8,696 nucleotides of DNA from an uncultured Veillonella sp. (GTDB lineage Bacteria > Bacillota > Negativicutes > Veillonellales > Veillonellaceae): positions 1 to 8,696 of the forward strand of contig CAAFUD010000277.1 of assembly GCA_900766125.1 (NCBI GenBank), read 5' to 3'. The notes under the pieces are model-generated. The model was not told where the DNA came from. It saw only the letters and a program-made list of their open reading frames with translations, and ran no database searches. This document shows positions 1 to 5,499 of the stretch, piece by piece; the stretch's first letter is position 1; the number at the start of each line of letters is the position of its first letter. A program made the position numbers and the translations under genes.

Positions 1-412
1 GAGCCAATGCTTTGATAGCAAGTTCGAAACGAACTTGGTCATTACCTTTACCAGTCGCACCGTGAGCGATAGCATCAGCACCTTCTTTTTTAGCAATATC
101 TACAAGGATTTTACCGATTAAAGGTCTAGCGAAGGATGTACCTAATAAATATTTACCTTCATAAATCGCACCCGCTTTTACTGTTGGCCATACATAATCT
201 TTTACGAACTCTTCTTTAGCATCAACAATGTACGCTTTAGAAGCACCAGATTTGATTGCTTTTTTCTCAACTGCATCATAATCCTCAGGTTGTCCTAAGT
301 CTACGCATACTGCGATAACTTCAGCGCCATAATTTTCTTTTAACCAAGGAATGATAACAGATGTGTCTAAACCACCAGAATATGCGAGTACTACTTTATT
401 TGCTTTACCCAT
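1..412 (-). CDS. argG: Argininosuccinate synthase, N-terminal part (cut by window edge)
   Basis: The enzyme joins citrulline and aspartate using ATP to make argininosuccinate, the penultimate step of arginine synthesis, in the cytoplasm. The 137 codons visible begin MGKANKVVLAYSGGLDTS. The SGGLDTS P-loop of the N-type ATP pyrophosphatase fold is at residues 12-18. Further matches to the family are VCVDLGQPED (about residues 35-45), YLLGTSFARPLIG (about 88-100) and the GATGKGNDQVRFE block at 118-130, which belongs to the citrulline/aspartate-binding region. The family is usually about 400 residues, so roughly two thirds of the gene lies beyond the left edge. The ATG at 412-410 is preceded by GAGGTG with a 5-base spacer, a good ribosome site. 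It is probably the first gene of its transcript, because about 260 bp without a conserved gene lie upstream. The identification is very secure. Confidence 0.97.
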   Translation of the reverse strand, partial: MGKANKVVLAYSGGLDTSVIIPWLKENYGAEVIAVCVDLGQPEDYDAVEKKAIKSGASKAYIVDAKEEFVKDYVWPTVKAGAIYEGKYLLGTSFARPLIGKILVDIAKKEGADAIAHGATGKGNDQVRFELAIKALA

Positions 413-461
413 GATAACACCTCATAAAAACTTACTATGTATTTAAACTCATATAATCAAT

Positions 462-470
462 ATTATATCA
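462..470 (-). promoter_or_regulatory. Candidate argG promoter P2 (extended -10)
   Basis: Read on the minus strand this is TGATATAAT, a consensus -10 hexamer with the TGn extension. It lies about 50 bp upstream of the argG start codon. The -35 position 17 bp further up (about 485-490) does not resemble TTGACA, so activity would depend on the extended -10. The call rests on sequence inspection only. Confidence 0.5.
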
Positions 471-532
471 GATAATTGTGAAAGCACCGTGGCATCTAGC
501 TCAACGGTCATTCCCTCTTTCTGACAAAAAAT

Positions 533-561
533 AGTATACACCTGTATAATTATAAATGCAA
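533..561 (-). promoter_or_regulatory. Candidate argG promoter P1
   Basis: On the minus strand a -35 element TTGCAT (561-556) and a -10 element TATACT (538-533) are separated by exactly 17 bp. This predicts a start near 526 and a leader of about 115 bases before argG. The -35 region overlaps AT-rich sequence resembling arginine-repressor boxes (about 556-580), which would suit arginine repression. The promoter geometry is seen directly; the regulation is inferred. Confidence 0.45.
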
Positions 562-612
562 GCATTATTTTTATTCAATTTAGTAATGTATTTCGTAACG
601 TAACCATCTTTA

Positions 613-654
613 CAAAAAAATCCCTGTTAGCTAATAGTAATCAGCTAACAGAGA
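613..654 (-). terminator. Intrinsic terminator of the glycosyltransferase gene
   Basis: A perfect 9-bp inverted repeat, CTGTTAGCT (624-632) and AGCTAACAG (643-651), surrounds a 10-base loop. On the minus strand it is followed by GGA and seven T residues (620-614). It sits about 20 bp beyond the stop codon of the minus-strand glycosyltransferase gene and would separate that transcript from argG. Confidence 0.85.
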
Positions 655-673
655 CTCTGGTATTGTTATTAAA

Positions 674-1480
674 TTATTCATCCACAAGTTCCAAGTCTTG
701 TTGGTATGCATAGTCCGCTTCCGCTTGTGTAATCATGCCTTGGTCTACCATTTGTTCAAGCACCAGTTTTTGTCTAGCCTTAGCCCCTTTATAGTTCGTA
801 TAGGGATCTAAGTAAGATGGCGCATTAGGTAGTGCTGCAAGAAGTGCACTTTGGCCTAATGTCAATCGACTCGGGCTCGTCCCAAAGTAGCCATGAGCAG
901 CTTCGTAAATGCCGTAATAATTATGACCATAATATACAGTATTTAAATACATGGTGAGGATTTCTTCTTTCGAGTAGTAATGTTCCATTTCACTAGCAAG
1001 GATTGCTTCCTCTACCTTACGACTCATGATGCGTTTTGATGAAAGGAAGAGATTTTTTACTACTTGTTGTGTAATAGTACTACCCCCCTCTACAGTTTCA
1101 CCTGCTATAGTATTGGTATAAAAGGCGCGAATAATACCGAGCACATCAATAGCTCCATGTTTATAGTACCGCTTATCCTCAATAGCGATCAGTGCATTCT
1201 TTGTATATTCTGGAATGACATCACCCTTCACCCAGTGTTCTTTAGAAACACGTTGATTAAGGGCCGACTCTACCTTTTCTTTAAATGTAAATATTCGTAT
1301 GATACGATCCGTACGACTGAGGGTATCTTCACTTTGTTCTATGCGTTTTTCAACAGTTGTGTGAGCCTTACTTTCACGATCTGTACCTTGAAAGCTATGG
1401 TATCCGTCATATATAAACATGGCCAATATGATGACCACCACAAACACCACTAGATTTCGAAGGTAGCGAAACACTTTCAT
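674..1480 (-). CDS. mtgA: Monofunctional peptidoglycan glycosyltransferase (GT51 family)
   Basis: The enzyme polymerises lipid II into glycan strands on the outer face of the cytoplasmic membrane. From the ATG at 1480 it is 268 residues. A membrane anchor (about 9-25) is followed by a spacer of about 70 residues, then the GT51 motifs in order: EDKRYYKHG (101-109, with the expected catalytic Glu101), GGSTITQQ (132-139), RKVEEAILASEME (154-166, with the second conserved Glu, probably 157), the YGHNYYGIYEAAHGYFG block (184-200) and LLAALPNAPS (213-222). No transpeptidase domain follows and the protein ends soon after, so it is the monofunctional type rather than a class A PBP. A GTG nine bases upstream (1489) is in frame, but it lies inside the AGGTGA ribosome site of the ATG, so I prefer the ATG. 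It has its own terminator and appears monocistronic. The symbol is assigned by family only. Confidence 0.92.
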   Translation of the reverse strand: MKVFRYLRNLVVFVVVIILAMFIYDGYHSFQGTDRESKAHTTVEKRIEQSEDTLSRTDRIIRIFTFKEKVESALNQRVSKEHWVKGDVIPEYTKNALIAIEDKRYYKHGAIDVLGIIRAFYTNTIAGETVEGGSTITQQVVKNLFLSSKRIMSRKVEEAILASEMEHYYSKEEILTMYLNTVYYGHNYYGIYEAAHGYFGTSPSRLTLGQSALLAALPNAPSYLDPYTNYKGAKARQKLVLEQMVDQGMITQAEADYAYQQDLELVDE

Positions 1481-1485
1481 TGCTT

Positions 1486-1491
1486 TCACCT
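1486..1491 (-). promoter_or_regulatory. Ribosome binding site that decides the glycosyltransferase start
   Basis: On the minus strand AGGTGA sits 5 bases before the ATG at 1480. The alternative GTG start at 1489 is made from the GTG inside this very sequence and has no purine-rich site of its own upstream. This favours the ATG. Confidence 0.6.
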
Positions 1492-1584
1492 ATTTCATAA
1501 AGGGCCATAGTATACATCCAGTTATTAACTAACAGTATCTACAACGCCTTATATACATATACTACTATAATGTGTATTAAATGT

Positions 1585-1593
1585 ATTGTATCA
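1585..1593 (-). promoter_or_regulatory. Candidate glycosyltransferase promoter (extended -10)
   Basis: The minus strand reads TGATACAAT, an extended -10 identical to the one upstream of ptsH. It lies about 105 bp before the ATG at 1480. The -35 region 17 bp upstream is only weakly matched (TATCTT). A transcript starting near 1578 would have a leader of about 100 bases. Confidence 0.4.
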
Positions 1594-1741
1594 CATCAAT
1601 CAAGAAGAAGATATGGATAGTCCTTGCTATATAGCTGTTAGGAAAAGAATTATAACAATATAAAAGAGAGAATCTTACTATTTATAACCAAGCGTATATC
1701 TACATATACAGATTTTATTCATATTAGGTATACTTATTAAG

Positions 1742-1771
1742 TTGTATTATAAACTTTACATAGAGTATAAT
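1742..1771 (+). promoter_or_regulatory. Candidate csoR promoter
   Basis: A -35-like TTGTAT (1742-1747) and a consensus -10 TATAAT (1766-1771) are separated by 18 bp, predicting a start near 1778, about 32 bases before the ATG. Unlike the other promoters here, the -10 lacks the TG extension. I see no GC-rich dyad of the kind bound by characterised CsoR proteins overlapping it. Confidence 0.55.
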
Positions 1772-1809
1772 AGTAAAGATGATAAAAACATGCCCATTGG
1801 AGGAGTATT

Positions 1810-2088
1810 ATGAAACAATGTATGGATTCAGAAAATCTACATCGTCGATTGCGTAAAATCCTTGGTCAAGTGCAAGCTATTGATCGAATGATTGAAGAAG
1901 ACATTCCATGCGAAGATGTGTTGAGCCAAATTAATGCAGCTAAATCTGCACTACATAAAGTAGGTCAAGTAGTCCTTGAAGGACATATCAACCACTGCGT
2001 ACGAGATGGCATCCAACACGGTGACGTAGAAAAAACCATTAGCGACTTTACAAAGGCTGTAGAGCGTTTTGCAAACATGGGAAAATAA
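1810..2088 (+). CDS. csoR: CsoR/RcnR/FrmR-family metal-sensing transcriptional repressor
   Basis: This small (92 residues) all-helical repressor belongs to the family that binds operator DNA until a metal or reactive ligand releases it. The family core is clear: LHRRLRKILGQVQAIDRMIEED (about 10-31), then P-C34 in helix 2, and EGHINHC with His59 and Cys63. The Cys34-His59-Cys63 spacing (25 and 4 residues) equals that of the Cu(I) triad Cys36-His61-Cys65 of Mycobacterium tuberculosis CsoR. RcnR has His at the last position, and the sulfur sensors have a Cys-Cys pair. A copper-sensing CsoR is therefore the best reading. Ser/Asp-rich DNA-binding variants cannot be judged by eye. The ATG follows GGAGGAG with a 4-base spacer. 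The gene stands alone with its own promoter and terminator; no copper ATPase or chaperone gene is next to it, so its targets are unknown. The family call is secure and the ligand is inferred. Confidence 0.9.
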   Translation: MKQCMDSENLHRRLRKILGQVQAIDRMIEEDIPCEDVLSQINAAKSALHKVGQVVLEGHINHCVRDGIQHGDVEKTISDFTKAVERFANMGK

Positions 2089-2119
2089 AGAAGAGGCTAA
2101 GAGGCCTCTTCTTTTTTTT
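2089..2119 (+). terminator. Intrinsic terminator of csoR
   Basis: Immediately after the csoR stop, GAAGAGGC (2090-2097) pairs with GCCTCTTC (2104-2111) around a 6-base loop and is followed by eight T residues (2112-2119). This is a textbook Rho-independent terminator on the plus strand. Confidence 0.93.
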
Positions 2120-2212
2120 ACCAAAAACAAGGCTTTACTAAATCTCGAAGATCCCCCGAAAAAGCAAATAAAAATCAAAACTGATTAAAACATCCATCAT
2201 ATATGGCTCAAG

Positions 2213-2243
2213 AAAAAAGGACTCTACATTCGTAGAGTCCTTT
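2213..2243 (-). terminator. Intrinsic terminator of ptsH
   Basis: GGACTCTAC (2219-2227) and GTAGAGTCC (2232-2240) form a perfect 9-bp stem with a 4-base loop, extendable by A-T pairs. On the minus strand the stem is followed by six T residues (2218-2213). It lies about 17 bp beyond the ptsH stop. On the plus strand it is followed by TTTATATT, so it might also act weakly as a second stop for csoR transcripts. Confidence 0.9.
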
Positions 2244-2259
2244 ATATTACCACAAAGTA

Positions 2260-2520
2260 TTAGTCGTGATTAGTTGTTAAGAATTCGCTCAATGCAGCGA
2301 GTGCATCATCTTCGTCAGCACCGTCAGCTGTCAATGTAACAGATGTGCCTTTTGTAGCGCCCAAAGTCAATACAGTTAAGATGGATTTAGCATCAGCTGT
2401 TTTACCGTTAGCAGCGATTGTCACTTTGGAAGCGTATTTAGCAGCCAATTGTGTGAAAGCTGTAGCAGGACGAGCATGTAAACCAGATTCGTTAGTAATT
2501 TCTACTGTTAATTCTTTCAT
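2260..2520 (-). CDS. ptsH: Phosphocarrier protein HPr
   Basis: HPr relays phosphate from EI to the EIIA domains of sugar-specific PTS permeases in the cytoplasm. The 86 residues match the usual family length. The active-site block GLHARPA places the phosphorylated histidine at His15. Ser46 lies in ADAKSIL, the position phosphorylated by HPr kinase/phosphorylase in Gram-positive-type bacteria, so a regulatory role (catabolite control) is plausible as well as transport. The ATG is preceded on the minus strand by AGAAAGAGG with a 5-base spacer. The gene follows ptsI on the same strand after 149 bp, rather than preceding it as in most bacteria. That gap contains its own candidate promoter and a 17-bp palindrome, so HPr may be expressed partly independently of EI. 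No Fru-linked HPr-like domain is needed, because HPr is encoded here. Confidence 0.97.
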   Translation of the reverse strand: MKELTVEITNESGLHARPATAFTQLAAKYASKVTIAANGKTADAKSILTVLTLGATKGTSVTLTADGADEDDALAALSEFLTTNHD

Positions 2521-2539
2521 GATAACCTCTTTCTATCTC

Positions 2540-2556
2540 GATAGGTAGTACCTATC
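2540..2556. promoter_or_regulatory. 17-bp palindrome in the ptsH leader, candidate operator or hairpin
   Basis: GATAGGTAGTACCTATC is a perfect palindrome around a single central base. It lies between the candidate ptsH promoter (start near 2570) and the ptsH ribosome site (2526-2530). As RNA it would give a 7-bp stem with a 3-base loop. A third copy of the half-site, CTATC at 2533-2537, can pair with the GATAG arm as an alternative. A repressor site downstream of the start or an mRNA stability hairpin are both possible; I do not recognise the motif. Confidence 0.45.
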
Positions 2557-2576
2557 CCATACGTTCTAATAGATAT

Positions 2577-2606
2577 ATTGTATCAATTTCAAGCATTTTA
2601 ATTCAA
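2577..2606 (-). promoter_or_regulatory. Candidate ptsH promoter between ptsI and ptsH
   Basis: On the minus strand a -35 element TTGAAT (2606-2601) and a -10 element TACAAT (2582-2577) are 18 bp apart, and the -10 carries a TG extension (TGATACAAT, 2585-2577). The predicted start near 2570 gives a leader of about 50 bases containing the palindrome at 2540-2556. Confidence 0.5.
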
Positions 2607-2669
2607 GTATATAAAAAGTTCTTTGCTATATACTGATTCGCTTGACGTTTATCTTTTATCTATACAGAA

Positions 2670-4397
2670 TTATAGTAAGTCTTTTTCGGCTAGCACAGAT
2701 TTAGCATATTCTGTAATTTCTTCTGCTGTATCCATGGAAAGCGCTTTATTAGCCACCTCTTCACATTCTGCTTTAGAAACGGAACGCAAGATTTTCTTAA
2801 TAAGTGGTATAGATGACGCTGTCATAGAGAATTCATCAAGGCCAAGGCCTAATAGAATCATTGTGGCTACAGGGTCACTAGCTAGTTCACCGCACATGCC
2901 TGTAAATTTACCTTGTTCATGGCTCGCATCGATAACATGCTTGATAAGACGTAATACACCTGGATGCAATGGTTGATATAGAGAACCAATAGACTCGTTC
3001 ATACGGTCTACCGCCAAGGTGTATTGGCATAAATCATTTGTACCGATACTGAAGAAGTCTACATATTTAGCCAATATTGGAGAAATAACAGCAGCTGCAG
3101 GCACTTCGATCATAATACCAACCTTGATATCCTTGTTGAATTCTTTGCCTTCTGCTGTAAGTTCAACCTTACATTCTTCGAGCATAGCATTCGCTTGTTT
3201 CACTTCTTCTACGGAAGCAATCATAGGGTACATGATGTGAATATCGCCAAAGGAACTAGCACGCAATAACGCACGTAATTGTACTTTAAAGATATCCGGA
3301 CGGTTCAAGGAAATACGAATCGCACGATACCCAAGGAATGGATTCATTTCACTTGGCAAATCAAGGCATTTCAATTCTTTATCGCCACCGATATCCATGG
3401 TACGGATAATAACAGGTTGGCCCTGCATATCTTCTGCAACCTTTTTATATTCTTCAAACTGTACATCTTCTGTTGGTAATTCATCATTTTCCATGTACAA
3501 GAACTCTGTACGGTATAAGCCAATACCTTGTGCGCCCATTGTAAGAGCGTGTTTAGCATCTTTAGACTTACCGATGTTACCGAATAATTCTACATGATGA
3601 CCATCAGTAGTCTTAGCTTCAAGATTGGCAGATTCGCGCAAGCGTTTCAATTCCTCTTGGTATGCAGCCGCTTGATTTGTATATTCAGTCCAATCCGCAT
3701 CAGATGGATTTGTTTCCACAATACCATCTGTACCAAGTACAACTGCTTTCTCGCCATCTACGAAGCCTTCAATATCACCAACGCCCATAACGGCAGGAAT
3801 TTCCAAGGTGCGCGCCATGATAGCTGCATGAGATGTAGGACCACCGGCCGCTGTCACGATGCCTTTTACCACATTTTTATCAAGAGAAGCTGTATCAGAT
3901 GGTGCCAAATCATGAGCCACCAAGATAACCGCCCCAGAAATATGGGATAAGCCACGAGGGTTCATGCCTAACATATTGCGCATCAAACGATCACCAATAT
4001 CTTTGATATCTGCACCGCGTTCACGCATATATGGATCTTCCATACCGAGGAAGATATTCGCAAAGGTTTCAATGGTTTGAGCTGTAGCTGCTACCACATT
4101 TGTATGGCTAGTCTCAACAAGGGATTTAATACCATCAGACAAAGATGGGTCTTGCGCGATTTGCATATGCGCTTCAAAAATAGCCGCCTCTTCAGGGCCC
4201 ATGTCTTTCAACGCCTTTTGACGAATTGTATCTAATTGCTTTAAGGTAGCTGCCATAGCAGAAGCGAACTTACCAATTTCCGCTTCTACCTTATCCTCTG
4301 CTACAGTGTAATCAGGAATGACAATTTCCTCTTGAATATATCTATATACATTGCCTACTGCAACGCCACGAGATCCAGAAATCCCTTGAATTCGCAT
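2670..4397 (-). CDS. ptsI: Phosphoenolpyruvate-protein phosphotransferase (PTS Enzyme I)
   Basis: EI autophosphorylates with PEP and donates the phosphate to HPr, starting the PTS cascade in the cytoplasm. At 575 residues it is the same size as E. coli EI, and landmarks align almost number for number. An N-terminal HPr-binding domain is followed by the phosphohistidine block GGPTSHAAIMART with His190. The PEP-binding barrel shows LYRTEFL (Arg297), RTMDIGGDK (Arg333), MIEVPAA (Glu431), TNDL (Asp455) and GMCGE with the acid/base Cys502. No key residue is missing. The ATG at 4397 follows AGAAAGAGGA with a spacer of about 7 bases, a ribosome site almost identical to that of ptsH. It is the first gene of the ptsI-ptsH pair and is divergent from dapF across 267 bp. 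No clear terminator follows it, so read-through into ptsH is expected. Confidence 0.98.
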   Translation of the reverse strand: MRIQGISGSRGVAVGNVYRYIQEEIVIPDYTVAEDKVEAEIGKFASAMAATLKQLDTIRQKALKDMGPEEAAIFEAHMQIAQDPSLSDGIKSLVETSHTNVVAATAQTIETFANIFLGMEDPYMRERGADIKDIGDRLMRNMLGMNPRGLSHISGAVILVAHDLAPSDTASLDKNVVKGIVTAAGGPTSHAAIMARTLEIPAVMGVGDIEGFVDGEKAVVLGTDGIVETNPSDADWTEYTNQAAAYQEELKRLRESANLEAKTTDGHHVELFGNIGKSKDAKHALTMGAQGIGLYRTEFLYMENDELPTEDVQFEEYKKVAEDMQGQPVIIRTMDIGGDKELKCLDLPSEMNPFLGYRAIRISLNRPDIFKVQLRALLRASSFGDIHIMYPMIASVEEVKQANAMLEECKVELTAEGKEFNKDIKVGIMIEVPAAAVISPILAKYVDFFSIGTNDLCQYTLAVDRMNESIGSLYQPLHPGVLRLIKHVIDASHEQGKFTGMCGELASDPVATMILLGLGLDEFSMTASSIPLIKKILRSVSKAECEEVANKALSMDTAEEITEYAKSVLAEKDLL

Positions 4398-4438
4398 ATG
4401 TGTTCCTCTTTCTATTACGATAAACTACATTTCTCTTT

Positions 4439-4447
4439 ATTTTATCA
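4439..4447 (-). promoter_or_regulatory. Candidate ptsI promoter (extended -10)
   Basis: The minus strand reads TGATAAAAT about 45 bp before the ptsI ATG, an extended -10 with one mismatch to TATAAT. The -35 region (about 4461-4467, TTATTG-like) is weak. Its location and the shared TGATANAAT form support it moderately. No cre-like catabolite operator stands out nearby. Confidence 0.45.
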
Positions 4448-4575
4448 TTTCTCTGACAAACAATAAAGTAATAGAGCCCTTTATATCCGCCTATTTAATC
4501 GTCCCACATGGGTTATTTTTCGCTTACTTTCACTATAATTTTATAAAGTTCCACCACATAATTAAGGGTCATTTA

Positions 4576-4601
4576 TGATATAATAATATAGAATATATAA
4601 T
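4576..4601 (+). promoter_or_regulatory. Candidate dapF promoter(s)
   Basis: Two consensus TATAAT hexamers lie in tandem. The one at 4579-4584 has a TG extension (TGATATAAT from 4576) and the other is at 4596-4601. The first predicts a start near 4591. The second predicts a start near 4608, which would put the leader hairpin at the extreme 5' end of the mRNA. Neither has a good -35 element. The region is very AT-rich, so one of the two could be chance. Confidence 0.45.
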
Positions 4602-4612
4602 AATATACATAT

Positions 4613-4664
4613 GAGACTTTCACAGGCTTCATGGTGAAAGTCTTACTTATTAATAGGAGACTTT
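4613..4664 (+). promoter_or_regulatory. dapF leader hairpin with an alternative pairing to the ribosome site
   Basis: GACTTTCAC (4615-4623) and GTGAAAGTC (4634-4642) form a perfect 9-bp stem, extendable by an A-T pair, with a 10-base loop. The octamer GAGACTTT of the left arm (4613-4620) is repeated exactly at 4657-4664, covering part of the AGGAGA ribosome site up to the ATG. AAAGTC of the right arm can thus pair either with the left arm or with the ribosome-site copy. No T tract follows the stem, so it is not a terminator. The structure is seen directly; a switching role is inferred. Confidence 0.5.
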
Positions 4665-5498
4665 ATGAAATTAACTAAAATGCATGGTCTTGGCAATGAT
4701 TTCATCCTCTTTGCCGACCCTCAAGGTGCTAACAAGGACTATACTGATTTGGCGATTCGCCTTTGCGATCGTCGTACTGGTATCGGTGCTGATGGTCTTG
4801 CCATTCTAGTTCCTTCAAAAACCTGTGATGTGCGCATGCGCATCATCAACTCTGATGGTAGTGAAGCAGAAATGTGCGGCAATGCAATCCGTTGCTTTGC
4901 CAAATATGCCTATGAACACGGAGAAATTACTAAAGAAACTTTCACCATCGAAACCTTGGCCGGTGTAATGAAACCTACCTTAACCATTGAAAATGGCATC
5001 GTAATACTAGTTACAGTAGATATGGGCAAACCATTCTTTAACAGCAAAGATGTACCTATCAACGTGGATATGGATAAGGTTATCGACGTAGACCTCGATG
5101 TAAACGGCGAAACAGTAACGGTAAGCTCCGTATTACTCGGCGTGCCTCATACAGAGGTGTATATCAATGACATTACAAAGGCACCTGTAACGACACAAGG
5201 TCCTATCATTGAAAAACACGATGCATTCCCATCCAATACAAATGTTAACTACATCGAGGTAGTAAATGATAAGCACATCAAGGTTCGTACATGGGAACGC
5301 GGTGCCGGCGCTACCTTAGCATGTGGTACAGGCTCTTGTGCTTCTGCTGTTATGTCCTTTGAAAAAGGCTTAACCGGTCGCGAAGTCGATGTAGAGCTCT
5401 ATTTAGGAACATTACATATTTCATACTTGGAGGATGGCACGGTGCTCATGACTGGCCCTGCTGAGGAAGTATTCGAAACAGAACTTCCTATTGATTAA
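4665..5498 (+). CDS. dapF: Diaminopimelate epimerase
   Basis: This cofactor-independent epimerase converts LL- to meso-diaminopimelate, the precursor of lysine and of the peptidoglycan cross-link, in the cytoplasm. At 277 residues it has the normal length and two-lobed family layout. The opening KMHGLGNDFI carries the conserved Asn11. The catalytic cysteines are Cys71, in SDGSEAEMCGNAIRC, and Cys220, in ERGAGATLACGTGSCAS; Glu211-Arg212 contact the substrate. One oddity is GVPHTEVY at 159-166, where many DapF enzymes have GNPH, so Val160 replaces a commonly substrate-contacting Asn. All other core motifs are intact, so I expect an active enzyme. The ATG follows AGGAG at a 5-base spacer. The antiporter gene begins essentially at its stop codon, suggesting co-transcription and translational coupling. 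Confidence 0.96.
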   Translation: MKLTKMHGLGNDFILFADPQGANKDYTDLAIRLCDRRTGIGADGLAILVPSKTCDVRMRIINSDGSEAEMCGNAIRCFAKYAYEHGEITKETFTIETLAGVMKPTLTIENGIVILVTVDMGKPFFNSKDVPINVDMDKVIDVDLDVNGETVTVSSVLLGVPHTEVYINDITKAPVTTQGPIIEKHDAFPSNTNVNYIEVVNDKHIKVRTWERGAGATLACGTGSCASAVMSFEKGLTGREVDVELYLGTLHISYLEDGTVLMTGPAEEVFETELPID

Positions 5499-5499
5499 G

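Larger units (their letters stand above)
1481..1809. other. Intergenic region between divergent glycosyltransferase and csoR genes
   Basis: This 329-bp AT-rich gap separates two divergent genes. It holds the glycosyltransferase ribosome site and candidate promoter near its left end and the csoR promoter and ribosome site at its right end. Between about 1600 and 1735 I see no conserved ORF, no RNA-like stem followed by a T tract, and no convincing operator. Two 16-codon ORFs on the plus strand (starting at 1570 and 1612) lack proper ribosome sites. Short GTATAC/GTATAT-like words recur (about 1509-1514, 1694-1698, 1727-1732), but they are too AT-rich to interpret. Confidence 0.5.

Noticed and set aside
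1064..1453. A 129-codon plus-strand ORF opposite the glycosyltransferase gene
   Set aside because: It lies wholly antisense to clear GT51 motifs, and its translation is Cys/Ile/Thr-rich with no recognisable domain. It is a shadow ORF.
1570..1663. Two 16-codon plus-strand ORFs in the glycosyltransferase-csoR gap
   Set aside because: They have no convincing ribosome site and no promoter directly upstream, and the length is expected by chance.
1790..1813. A 7-codon ORF whose TGA overlaps the csoR ATG (ATGA)
   Set aside because: It has no ribosome site of its own, and the csoR ribosome site lies inside it. It is most likely chance.
2606..2634. AT-only inverted repeat AGTATATA/TATATACT after ptsI as a terminator
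   Set aside because: The stem has almost no GC, the loop is 13 bases and no T tract follows on the minus strand, so termination is unlikely.
2623..3950. Several 60-120 codon plus-strand ORFs opposite ptsI, and one minus-strand ORF in another frame
   Set aside because: All overlap a complete, well-conserved EI gene and have no ribosome site or family signature of their own.
4440..4560. A CcpA-type cre operator between ptsI and dapF
   Set aside because: The best resemblance (around 4515-4530) misses several core positions of the cre consensus.
4398..4664. Lysine riboswitch upstream of dapF
   Set aside because: The predicted leader is only about 55-75 bases, far shorter than the lysine aptamer, and the conserved aptamer blocks and a terminator stem are absent.
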